DNA of 64,000 nt from an uncultured Lachnospiraceae bacterium (GTDB taxonomy: Bacteria; Bacillota; Clostridia; Lachnospirales; Lachnospiraceae). Shown in pieces: positions 45,653 to 53,952 of the stretch (position 1 is the first letter of the stretch; each line of letters opens with the position of its first letter). The position numbers were made by a program, and so were the translations under genes. The stretch is taken from the NCBI GenBank assembly GCA_902789175.1, contig CADANF010000003.1, positions 1-64,000 of the forward strand, written 5' to 3'. A model generated the notes under the pieces. It was not told the DNA's origin and made no database searches. It saw only the letters and a program-made list of their open reading frames with translations.

Positions 45653-47581
45653 TTACTCAGTAAAAGAAGCCTCTTCTTCTGCTGCATCATCTGAATGAAG
45701 AGCCTTAACTGAAAGGCTGATCTTCTTATCAGCGCTCTTAAAGTCAACAACCTTAGCTGTAACTTCATCACCAACCTTATATACATCTGATGGCTTCTCA
45801 ACATGCTCATTTGAAATCTGTGAAACATGAAGGAGTGCATCAATACCTGGCTCAAGAACTACGAATGCACCGAAGTCAGTCATACGAGCAACACGGCCTG
45901 TAACAACTGTTCCGATAGCATACTTCTCTTCAGCTGAAAGCCAAGGATTCTGCTCATCAAACTTAAGTGAAAGTGCGATCTTCTCACCATTGATCTCCTT
46001 GATGAAGCACTTAACTGTATCACCAACTTTGAAGATCTTCTTAGGATTTTCAACTCTTCCCCATGACATTTCTGAAATGTGGAGAAGTCCGTCTGCACCA
46101 CCAAGATCGATGAATGCACCGAAATCTGTAACATTCTTAACTGTTCCTTCAACTGTATCGCCAACCTTGATCTTATCGAAGAGAGCCTTAGCTGCTTCCT
46201 TCTTAGATTCAACGATAAGCTGCTTTCTGTTACCGATTACTCTTCTCTTATGTGGATTGAACTCTGTAAGTACGAATTCAATTTCCTGTCCAACATACTT
46301 ATCAAGATTCTTCTCGAATGTATCTGAAACAAGGCTTGCTGGGATGAATGCTCTGCACTCATTTACTGTAACTGAAAGTCCACCTGATAAAGCCTGAGTA
46401 ACTGTTCCCTTAACAACTGCTCCTTCATTAAATGCTTTCTCAAGTTCTTCATAAGCCTTTTCAGCCATAACTCTCTTAACTGAGAGAACAACCTGTCCTT
46501 CACCGTCATTTGTCTTTAAAACCTTAACTGTGATAGGATCTCCAACCTTAACTACTGTTGTAAGATCAACAGGAGTATTTGAATACTCACTTGCTGTAAC
46601 GATTCCATCTGACTTGTAGTGGATATCAACAACTAACTCATCAGGCTTAACGTTGATAACCTTTCCTTCTACTATCTGACCTGTCTTGATTGTTACAAGA
46701 TCCTCCTCCTGTAACATCTGTTCGAAACTGATTTCTGACATGCTGTCATGAACCTCCTTAATAATTTTGTTCGGGGTAGATGCCCCAGCAGTAATACCTA
46801 CCCTACCTACGGATTCAAAAGCAGTCAAATCCAAATCAACGAGTGTCTGTATATAGTAAGTATTTTTACATTGCTGTCTGCTAATTTCATATAATTTCTG
46901 CGTGTTCGAACTACTGCTGCCACCGATGACTATCATAGCGTCTACAGAAGAAGCTAACTGCCTAGCTTCGGTCTGTCTTTCCTCAGTTGCATTACAGATT
47001 GTCCTACTGACAGAGACATTATAATATTTTTTGCATAATAATTCAACAATATCTTTAAATTTTTTAAGATTAAATGTAGTTTGGGAAACAACAGTTATAT
47101 TTTTATCTATTTTTTCCGGAAGATTTTCGGCGTCTTCCATGCTATTTATTATAAAAGGATCACTATAGCAATGCCCTTTAATTCCCTGTACTTCTGCGTG
47201 TTCCGGGCTGCCTACTATGATGATCTGATCTGTAGTAGATTTCTCTGAAACTATCTTATGGATATTAGAAACAAATGGACATGTTGCATCTACTATGATA
47301 TGTCCATATTTCTCAATTTCCTCATAAACTCTTCTTCCAACCCCATGAGATCTTATAATGATAACAGATTTAGGAAGTTCCGAGAGTTCTTCAATAGAAC
47401 TGATCACTCCAACCCCCTCTTTTTTTAGATCATTAATAACTATCTCATTATGGATGATATCGCCAAAAGTATAGACTTTAAGCCCTTTTTCCTTAGCTTT
47501 TTTAGCTTCAGTAAATGCCGTATCTACAGCTCTTTTAACTCCAAAACAAAAGCCTGCTTTTTTTGCAAGTATAACTTCCAT
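45653..47581 (-). CDS. ispH: IspH fused to ribosomal protein S1 domains
   Basis: A 642-residue fusion. Residues 1 to about 280 are HMBPP reductase IspH of the non-mevalonate isoprenoid pathway, with the three Fe-S cysteines in GFCFGVKRAV, DATCPFVSN and RTICNATEE. From about residue 295 come four S1 RNA-binding repeats, the third and fourth starting near GTVKNVTDFGAFIDLGG and GRVARMTDFGAFVVLEP. This fusion is known in Clostridia. The start is the ATG at 47581; four bases separate it from cmk. It is probably needed for both isoprenoid synthesis and translation or RNA binding. Confidence 0.95.
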   Translation of the reverse strand: MEVILAKKAGFCFGVKRAVDTAFTEAKKAKEKGLKVYTFGDIIHNEIVINDLKKEGVGVISSIEELSELPKSVIIIRSHGVGRRVYEEIEKYGHIIVDATCPFVSNIHKIVSEKSTTDQIIIVGSPEHAEVQGIKGHCYSDPFIINSMEDAENLPEKIDKNITVVSQTTFNLKKFKDIVELLCKKYYNVSVSRTICNATEERQTEARQLASSVDAMIVIGGSSSSNTQKLYEISRQQCKNTYYIQTLVDLDLTAFESVGRVGITAGASTPNKIIKEVHDSMSEISFEQMLQEEDLVTIKTGQIVEGKVINVKPDELVVDIHYKSDGIVTASEYSNTPVDLTTVVKVGDPITVKVLKTNDGEGQVVLSVKRVMAEKAYEELEKAFNEGAVVKGTVTQALSGGLSVTVNECRAFIPASLVSDTFEKNLDKYVGQEIEFVLTEFNPHKRRVIGNRKQLIVESKKEAAKALFDKIKVGDTVEGTVKNVTDFGAFIDLGGADGLLHISEMSWGRVENPKKIFKVGDTVKCFIKEINGEKIALSLKFDEQNPWLSAEEKYAIGTVVTGRVARMTDFGAFVVLEPGIDALLHVSQISNEHVEKPSDVYKVGDEVTAKVVDFKSADKKISLSVKALHSDDAAEEEASFTE

Positions 47582-47585
47582 AGGA

Positions 47586-48242
47586 TCATAAATTCCTTTC
47601 AAGCTCTACTATTTTTTTAACCACATCATTAATAGACATATCAGAAGAATCAATAAGTACGGCATCATCAGCCTGTTTTAAAGGCGCGATCTCTCTATTC
47701 ATATCCTGATAATCTCTTAATTCAATGTCTTTCTTTATCACTGAAAGATCAGGTAATTCGCCTCTATTCTTTAACTCGTCAAATCTTCTCTTAGCCCTTA
47801 CTTCTACAGATGCAGTAAGGTATATCTTTAACTCGGCATCGGGGAGAATATTAGTTCCTATATCTCTTCCATCCATGATAACATCATTTTTCTTTGCTAT
47901 ATCTCTCTGGATATCAAGAAGCTTTTCTCTGACAGGCTTAAGAGCAGATGACTTAGAAGCCATATTACCTACTTTTTCACTTCTTATCTCAGCAGAAACA
48001 TCTGATAGATTAAGGAAAACATGCTGAACTCCCTCTTCATAGATTATATTTATCTGGATATTATCTAAAGCTTTCTTAAGCGCTTTTTCATCCGTGATAT
48101 CAGTCTCAGTCTGCAATAAATAAAGAGCAATAGCTCTGTACATAGCACCAGTATCTACATATAAAAATCCCAGTTCTTTAGCCGCAAGTCTGGCAATTGT
48201 ACTTTTACCAGCTCCAGCAGGTCCGTCGATTGCAATATTCAT
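47586..48242 (-). CDS. cmk: Cytidylate kinase
   Basis: A 218-residue kinase that phosphorylates CMP and dCMP. The P-loop is AIDGPAGAGKSTIAR, followed by DTGAMYRAIALYL, and MDGRDIGTNILPDAE is the substrate part. The ATG at 48242 has GGAGG nine bases upstream; an earlier start at 48290 lacks an RBS. It is the first gene of an operon with ispH and follows an unusually long AT-rich leader. Confidence 0.96.
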   Translation of the reverse strand: MNIAIDGPAGAGKSTIARLAAKELGFLYVDTGAMYRAIALYLLQTETDITDEKALKKALDNIQINIIYEEGVQHVFLNLSDVSAEIRSEKVGNMASKSSALKPVREKLLDIQRDIAKKNDVIMDGRDIGTNILPDAELKIYLTASVEVRAKRRFDELKNRGELPDLSVIKKDIELRDYQDMNREIAPLKQADDAVLIDSSDMSINDVVKKIVELERNL

Positions 48243-48539
48243 TATTTTTTGCCTCCTGTATAAAAATGAATAATATGCAAAAATATGCATTTTTCTGCAT
48301 AATTATAAATAAAATTTTTATGTTAAAACTAAAAATATTTTTGCATTAATTAAAAAATCTTGTAAAAAATTCCTCTAACAGTATATCAAATTCATAAACA
48401 ATTGTGAACCAATTTAAAATTATTAGTAACTTTGTTCCAAAATACGCTTTGCCACATTAAAGTGTAATGCGTTAAAGCATAAAATTATCATGACTGATTT
48501 GACTAAAATGACTTATTTAATAATATAAACTCCTTTAAA
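48243..48539. other. AT-rich intergenic region with leader and promoter
   Basis: This 297-base gap holds no gene. It contains a promoter at 48380-48408, about 130 bases of A/T-rich leader before cmk and, near the RBS, several ATGCA-type half-sites (around 48274-48300) with A or T runs between them that could be a regulator site. A long inverted repeat lies at its right end. Confidence 0.5.
48380..48408 (-). promoter_or_regulatory. Probable sigma-A promoter for cmk-ispH
   Basis: TTCACA (48408-48403), 17 bases, TATACT (48385-48380), on the minus strand, about 140 bases upstream of the cmk start. Confidence 0.65.
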
Positions 48540-48547
48540 TCAGTCAT
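48490..48547 (-). terminator. Long-loop inverted repeat after flavoprotein gene
   Basis: ATGACTGATTT (48490-48500) and its exact complement AAATCAGTCAT (48537-48547) flank 36 bases and overlap the stop codon of the flavoprotein gene. The following RNA is only moderately U-rich (GAUAAUUUUAU). It is a weak terminator candidate. Confidence 0.4.
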
Positions 48548-49862
48548 CCGTCTTTCTATCATCTGCAGCAAGGCAGGCCGTTGACCAGGCAATCTGAAGA
48601 TTAAAACCACCTGTTAAAGCGTCACAATCTATTATCTCTCCTGCTACTTTCAGGTTTTTGATCTTCTTTAATTCCATGGTTCTTGGATCTATTTCTTTAA
48701 TAAGAACTCCACCAGAGGAAATTATCGCTTCGTTCATTCCACGAAGAGAATCTATAGTCATTGGGAAGTTTTTAAGAACAGAAATAAGTTTCATCCTTTC
48801 ATCATGAGTTATCATATTAACTTTTCTTTTTTCATCTATTCCCGAAAGTTTGATAACAACAGGAACCATAAGGCGTGGTAAAAGGAGTCCTAAAACATTC
48901 TGGAATTCCTTATTCTCATTGCTTTCAAAGTCACGAAGTATCCTCTTATCAAGAGTCTCTATGTCAAGGGCTGGTTTTAAGTCAACAAAACACTCTAAAT
49001 CATTTTCAGCCTTAAATGTATCGCAATTAAAATATTTATTTATATAGGAAGAAGCAGTAAGAACAAGCGGTCCGCTTATACCAAAATGAGTAAAGAGCAT
49101 TTCACCAAATTCATCATATAAGACTCTGTCTTTTTTCTTCTTTCCATCTTTAGGAGCCCTAAGAATGATCTTAAGATTTACATTCTTCAGCGAAAGCCCC
49201 ATCATATCTTTGCAAAAGCTTTCTTTTATATTAAATGGTACAAGACTAGGCATAAATTTCTTTGTAGAAATGCCTGCCATAGAAAGATATTCCAGCCCCT
49301 CACCGGTAGATCCGGTTGTACTATAAGAGGCTCCTCCAGTACATAAAACAACCTTATCAGCCTTAAGAGTTTTAACGCCTTTATTATCCCTTAATCTTAC
49401 ACCTGTAATTTTCTTTTCATATTTTGACTTAGGATCATCAGAATAATAATCTTCCAATATAAAACCTTCACATTTGGTATTAAGAAGGACTTGAACATTA
49501 TTTTTTTTCATTTCATTTTCCAAGGTTTTGATAACATCAGAAGAATGATCTGATACCGGGAATATCCTGTTTCCTCTTTCAGTTTTAAGAGGAAGTCCCC
49601 AGGATTTAAAATCACGGATTACATCACTCTGATCGTATTCATTTATGGCACTGAATAAAAATCTTGAATTTGTTGGAACATTATTTAAAAATGTATCTTT
49701 ATCAGAATCATTTGTAATATTACATCTACCTTTACCTGTAATAAAAAGCTTCTTACCAAGTTTTTCATTTTTTTCAATCAGAGTTACATTATATCTTTTT
49801 GCTGCCTTGATAGCAGTCATCATACCAGCGGCTCCTCCGCCGATTATTATCATCTTATCCAA
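48540..49862 (-). CDS. HI0933-type NAD(P)/FAD-dependent oxidoreductase
   Basis: A 440-residue flavoprotein of the HI0933/YhiN family. The FAD-binding loop is IIGGGAAGMMTAIKAAK, followed by EKNEKLGKKLFITGKGRCN, a family hallmark, and a C-terminal GGFNLQIAWSTACLA. The reaction is not known. The start appears to be TTG at 49862 with GGAG seven bases upstream; the first ATG is 15 bases from that site. It lies downstream of the decarboxylase operon terminator and next to cmk, as in many Clostridia. Confidence 0.88.
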   Translation of the reverse strand: MDKMIIIGGGAAGMMTAIKAAKRYNVTLIEKNEKLGKKLFITGKGRCNITNDSDKDTFLNNVPTNSRFLFSAINEYDQSDVIRDFKSWGLPLKTERGNRIFPVSDHSSDVIKTLENEMKKNNVQVLLNTKCEGFILEDYYSDDPKSKYEKKITGVRLRDNKGVKTLKADKVVLCTGGASYSTTGSTGEGLEYLSMAGISTKKFMPSLVPFNIKESFCKDMMGLSLKNVNLKIILRAPKDGKKKKDRVLYDEFGEMLFTHFGISGPLVLTASSYINKYFNCDTFKAENDLECFVDLKPALDIETLDKRILRDFESNENKEFQNVLGLLLPRLMVPVVIKLSGIDEKRKVNMITHDERMKLISVLKNFPMTIDSLRGMNEAIISSGGVLIKEIDPRTMELKKIKNLKVAGEIIDCDALTGGFNLQIAWSTACLAADDRKTDD

Positions 49863-49925
49863 ATCTTATCTCCAAATAATTATTTCAAAACTATAAATAA
49901 AATCTCAAATGTTTATTTCACAAAA

Positions 49926-49947
49926 CAGGCGGGGAAATCCCCGCCTG
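49926..49947 (-). terminator. Intrinsic terminator of decarboxylase operon
   Basis: CAGGCGGGGA and TCCCCGCCTG pair around a two- to four-base loop, followed by TTTTGTG on the minus strand, 12 bases after the oadA stop codon. It is GC-rich against a low-GC background. Confidence 0.88.
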
Positions 49948-49959
49948 AGAAAATCATGA

Positions 49960-51369
49960 TTAAACTGGATATGTCTGATTCTTAGAATCAGCTTTTGAAG
50001 CATCAACCTTTGTCTGCTGAGCTTCTCTATACTTAAAGAATTCTGTAGCAACCTGTGGGAAAAGAGCATATGAAAGAACATCTTCTTCCTGCTGTGTCCA
50101 CTGCTTACATTCTTCTCTGAACTTAGGGAGCTGTGGCTCGATTAAATCAGCAGGTCTGCAAGTAATAGGCTTCTCATCTCCAATAGCCTTCTTCTGAACT
50201 TCTGGATTGAAAGGCTTGATTGTCTTACCAAACTGACCAGAAAGGATCTTCTTAGATTCCTTAGTGATCATCTTATATCTCTCACCCTGGAGAACGTTAA
50301 GAACAGCCTGTGTTCCAACGATCTGTGATGAAGGAGTAACAAGAGGTGGCTGGCCAAAGTCTTCACGTACTCTTGGAATCTCTTCAAGAACTGCCTGGAA
50401 CTTATCTTCCTGCTTAGCTTCTTTAAGCTGTGATACAAGGTTAGAAAGCATTCCGCCTGGTACCTGATAAAGAAGAGTCTTGATATTTACGCCCATAACC
50501 TTTGGATTAAGAAGTCCTGAAGCAAGGCACTCCTCACGGTATGGAGCAAAGTAATTAGCGATCTCAGCGAGAAGGTTCTGATCAAGACCTGTATCATATT
50601 CTGTACCCTTGAATGTCTCAACCATAACTTCTGTTGCAGGCTGGCTGGTACCCATAGCAAGTGGGCTCATAGCTGTATCAATAACATCACAACCAGCTTC
50701 AACAGCCTTAAGATATGTCATTGAACCAACACCTGATGTGTAATGAGTATGAAGCTGGATAGGAAGTTTTGAACCTTTCTTAAGAGCTGTAACAAGTCTT
50801 GTTGCTTCATATGGAACAAGAAGACCTGCCATATCCTTGATACAGATTGAATCAGCACCCATCTCTTCAATCTGACGAGCTGTTTCTTTCCAGTAATCAA
50901 GTGTATAAGCATCACCAAGTGTATAAGAAAGAGCTATCTGGCAGTGTCCGCCCTCTTTCTTTGTAGCTTTAACTGCTGTCTCAAGGTTTCTAAGATCATT
51001 GAAGCAGTCAAAGATACGGATGATATCAATACCATTTGCAAGTGACTTCTGAACGAAATATTCAACTACATCATCAGCATAATGGTTATAACCGAGGATA
51101 TTCTGACCTCTGAAAAGCATCTGAAGCTTTGTATTCTTGAAGCCATCTCTAAGTTTTCTAAGTCTCTCCCATGGATCCTCTTTTAAGAATCTAAGGCAGG
51201 CATCAAATGTTGCACCACCCCAGCATTCTACTGAATGGTATCCAACCTTATCCATTTTATCTATAATTGGAAGCATCTCTTCAGTTGGCATACGAGTTGC
51301 GATAAGACTCTGATGAGCATCACGAAGGACTGTCTCAGTTATGCCAAGCTTTTTAATATTTTCTGACAT
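49960..51369 (-). CDS. oadA: Oxaloacetate decarboxylase-type carboxyltransferase (5S-like)
   Basis: A 469-residue carboxyltransferase of the OadA/PycB/transcarboxylase 5S family acting on oxaloacetate or pyruvate. The start TETVLRDAHQSLIATRM holds a metal-binding Asp, IKDMAGLL the carbamylated Lys, and LHTHYTSG the metal histidines. The C-terminal biotinyl domain of OadA alpha (usually near 590 residues) is missing; biotin must come from the separate 124-residue carrier. It is the last gene of the five-gene unit. Confidence 0.9.
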   Translation of the reverse strand: MSENIKKLGITETVLRDAHQSLIATRMPTEEMLPIIDKMDKVGYHSVECWGGATFDACLRFLKEDPWERLRKLRDGFKNTKLQMLFRGQNILGYNHYADDVVEYFVQKSLANGIDIIRIFDCFNDLRNLETAVKATKKEGGHCQIALSYTLGDAYTLDYWKETARQIEEMGADSICIKDMAGLLVPYEATRLVTALKKGSKLPIQLHTHYTSGVGSMTYLKAVEAGCDVIDTAMSPLAMGTSQPATEVMVETFKGTEYDTGLDQNLLAEIANYFAPYREECLASGLLNPKVMGVNIKTLLYQVPGGMLSNLVSQLKEAKQEDKFQAVLEEIPRVREDFGQPPLVTPSSQIVGTQAVLNVLQGERYKMITKESKKILSGQFGKTIKPFNPEVQKKAIGDEKPITCRPADLIEPQLPKFREECKQWTQQEEDVLSYALFPQVATEFFKYREAQQTKVDASKADSKNQTYPV

Positions 51370-51426
51370 ATATATTTCCTTTCTGTTTTAGAAACAAAAT
51401 CATATTAACCGTTATGAATTAATCCA

Positions 51427-52548
51427 TTAGTGGACATTAAATATTGCAAGGAATGATCCGGCTGCTACTGCAGTACCGATAACACCAGCAACATTTGGTC
51501 CCATGGCATTCATGAGAAGGAAGTTTGTAGGATCATATTCTGAGCAAACCTTCTGTGAAACGCGGGCAGCCATTGGAACGGCTGAAACACCGGCTGAACC
51601 GATAAGCGGGTTAACTTTACCCTTAGTAACAATATACATAAGCTTACCAAAAAGTACACCCATTGCAGTACCAAGCATAAATGCAACGAGACCAAGTACT
51701 ACGATTTTAAGAGTAGAAACCTTAAGGAAAGCTTCTGCACTTGTTGTAGCACCAACTGATGTACCGAGTAAGATAACTACGATGTACATAAGAGCGTTTG
51801 ATGATGTCTCTGTTAACTGCTTAACAACACCAGACTCTCTAAAGAGGTTACCAAGCATGAGCATACCAACAAGCGGAGCTGTTGTAGGAAGGATGAGACA
51901 AACAACAAGTGTAACGATGATAGGGAAGAGGATTTTCTCTAACTTTGTTACCTGACGAAGCTGTGGCATTCTTACTACTCTTTCCTTTTCTGTTGTAAGA
52001 GCTTTCATGATTGGTGGCTGAATAACAGGAACCAGTGACATGTATGAATAAGCTGCAACGGCAATTGGTCCCATAAGAGTTCCGCCCATTCCAAGCTTAC
52101 CAGCAAGGAAGATAGATGTAGGACCATCAGCACCACCGATGATTGAAATAGCAGCTGCCTCTTTTCCTGAGAATCCAAAAAGGATTGCAAGGAAATAAGC
52201 GCCGTAAATACCGAACTGAGCTGCAGCACCAAGGATAAAACTTGGTGGATAAGCGATAAGTGGACCAAAGTCTGTCATGGCACCAACGCCCATGAAGATA
52301 AGTGATGGAAGTATACTCCACTCATCAAGCATATAAAAATAATGTAAAAGTCCGCCTTCTTCGATAATTCCAGGGAACATATTAACAAGGAACATACCGA
52401 AAGAAATTGGTACAAGCAGAAGTGGTTCAAATCCCTTGGCAATGGCAAGATACATAAGAACAAATGATATCAGGATCATAAGATAGTTCTTCCAGTCAAG
52501 AGTTGCAAAACCAGTCTGACTTGCCAGATTCTGAATAATCTCTAGCAT
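51427..52548 (-). CDS. oadB: Sodium-pumping decarboxylase beta subunit
   Basis: A 373-residue membrane protein with about ten or eleven hydrophobic segments. It decarboxylates carboxybiotin and drives Na+ export. The family motif GGADGPTSIFLAGKL contains the Asp essential for sodium transport, and SAVPMAARVSQK is conserved near the C-terminus. It sits between the biotin carrier and oadA. It serves oxaloacetate, methylmalonyl-CoA or glutaconyl-CoA decarboxylases alike, so it does not fix the substrate. Confidence 0.94.
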   Translation of the reverse strand: MLEIIQNLASQTGFATLDWKNYLMILISFVLMYLAIAKGFEPLLLVPISFGMFLVNMFPGIIEEGGLLHYFYMLDEWSILPSLIFMGVGAMTDFGPLIAYPPSFILGAAAQFGIYGAYFLAILFGFSGKEAAAISIIGGADGPTSIFLAGKLGMGGTLMGPIAVAAYSYMSLVPVIQPPIMKALTTEKERVVRMPQLRQVTKLEKILFPIIVTLVVCLILPTTAPLVGMLMLGNLFRESGVVKQLTETSSNALMYIVVILLGTSVGATTSAEAFLKVSTLKIVVLGLVAFMLGTAMGVLFGKLMYIVTKGKVNPLIGSAGVSAVPMAARVSQKVCSEYDPTNFLLMNAMGPNVAGVIGTAVAAGSFLAIFNVH

Positions 52549-52598
52549 TTTTATTCCTCCATTAAAATCGACTGATAAGATAACTTGTTATTCTTAAA

Positions 52599-52973
52599 TT
52601 AGTTAAGAGTTGCAAGTGTATCTCCAGCTTCAACAGAGTCGCCAGTAGCAACATTGATTGATGCAACTGTTCCATCCTGAGGAGCAACGATTTCATTTTC
52701 CATCTTCATAGCTTCAAGAATAAGAAGAACTTCACCCTTCTTTACTGAAGCGCCTGCCTGTGACTTAACTGAAAGGATCTTACCTGGCATTGGAGCTGCT
52801 ACTACAACTGATCCCTGTGCACCTGAAGCTGCTGGTGCTGCAGCCTTTGGAGCTGCCTTTGGAGCTGCCTTTGGAGCTGGTGCAGCTGGTGCTGCAGCTG
52901 CTGATCCTGCTGATGTCTCTTCTACAGCTACATCATAAGCTGTACCATTAACTGTGATTCTATAATTTTTCAT
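52599..52973 (-). CDS. Biotin carboxyl carrier protein
   Basis: A 124-residue protein: a short N-terminal domain, an Ala/Pro-rich linker of about 45 residues and a C-terminal biotinyl domain with EAMKMENEIVAP, where the second Lys is biotinylated. The size matches the transcarboxylase 1.3S subunit and MmdC/GcdC. It is the only biotin carrier in the cluster, so both carboxyltransferases probably share it. The linker DNA carries a 12-bp tandem repeat. Confidence 0.95.
   Translation of the reverse strand: MKNYRITVNGTAYDVAVEETSAGSAAAAPAAPAPKAAPKAAPKAAAPAASGAQGSVVVAAPMPGKILSVKSQAGASVKKGEVLLILEAMKMENEIVAPQDGTVASINVATGDSVEAGDTLATLN
52843..52878. repeat. Three tandem 12-bp repeats in carrier linker
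   Basis: GCCTTTGGAGCT is repeated three times without change. It encodes KAAP units of the Ala/Pro linker. Slippage would lengthen or shorten the linker by four residues without a frameshift. Confidence 0.85.
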
Positions 52974-52989
52974 TTTAATATCCTCCTGA

Positions 52990-53934
52990 TTATCTTACTC
53001 TTCTGATTGAGCGAACAACAAGTTTATCCTTGCTGTCAGTAGTATAATTATTGTTGCATGAACTTTCATAAGCAATTATTGCTACTGTAATAACAGCTAC
53101 AAGCTCTGAATCATCAACAAGATTTTCTTCTTTTGTTTCAGACTTAACTGGAGCAGGTGCCGCTTTCTTTGGAGCAGGTGCTGCTGCTTTAGCAGTCTCA
53201 TTCTTTTTATTCACTCCAAGAATCTTTGGAACAAACTTAAGAAGTGAAATAATAAGTGCTATAAATATAAGGACACAGAATACTGTGATCATACCTATAG
53301 CTGTATGCTTTCCTGCTCTTGCAAGAAGCTCCTGTCTTGAATAAACAGCTGAAATCTCACATTCATCAGCAGTATATGGCTGCTGCCCGTTATAGCCAAG
53401 ATATGTAATAAGAAATTTATCAACTGATTCTGGTGCCTCGGCTAAACCAAGATTCTGATAATTATCCTGTAAGAACTTAAGGTCATCTTCATAACCATTA
53501 TTTAAAGCATCCTGATGAAGCTGAGATCTTACATTATCGGCATAAACATCATATAACTTATTCTTAACGAATGAAACCTGAACCTTTACATCACGGTTTT
53601 CATATTTTAAATAAACCGAGCAAAGGATATTGTCATGAGCGCCCTCAGCAAATTCAGCTCTTTCCTTTGAATCGAATGCCACGAAATCACCAACATGATC
53701 AGATGTATCTGCCTGCCTGAAACCTGCAATAGCTGTCTTATCAACATTATTGCCTTCTGATAATAAATAATCAGCCTGAGCATCACTTACATCTTTATAC
53801 TGGCTGGCTACATTCATAGCCATATCGATCATTGTATCTTTATCGTATTCAAAAGCAGTTTCTTTCTTAGAACTGCATCCTGTGAAACAAAGGAGAACCG
53901 TCATCATGAGAACGAGTAATAATTTTTTCTTCAT
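52990..53934 (-). CDS. OadG-like subunit fused to lipoprotein domain
   Basis: A 314-residue protein. It begins with a lipoprotein signal (VLLCFTGCSS), continues with an extracytoplasmic domain of about 190 residues, then one transmembrane helix (about 215-237), a Pro/Ala/Lys-rich linker and a C-terminal ELVAVITVAIIAYE...LVVRSIRRV segment typical of OadG/GcdD/MmdD small subunits. Ordinary OadG is only about 80-120 residues, so the N-terminal half is extra. It probably holds the pump complex together; the function of the outer domain is unknown. Confidence 0.8.
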   Translation of the reverse strand: MKKKLLLVLMMTVLLCFTGCSSKKETAFEYDKDTMIDMAMNVASQYKDVSDAQADYLLSEGNNVDKTAIAGFRQADTSDHVGDFVAFDSKERAEFAEGAHDNILCSVYLKYENRDVKVQVSFVKNKLYDVYADNVRSQLHQDALNNGYEDDLKFLQDNYQNLGLAEAPESVDKFLITYLGYNGQQPYTADECEISAVYSRQELLARAGKHTAIGMITVFCVLIFIALIISLLKFVPKILGVNKKNETAKAAAPAPKKAAPAPVKSETKEENLVDDSELVAVITVAIIAYESSCNNNYTTDSKDKLVVRSIRRVR

Positions 53935-53952
53935 TTCTTACTCCTCTTTTCT

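Noticed and set aside
52843..52878. 12-bp tandem repeat as phase-variable element
   Set aside because: The unit is a multiple of three and encodes a flexible linker, so slippage only changes linker length.
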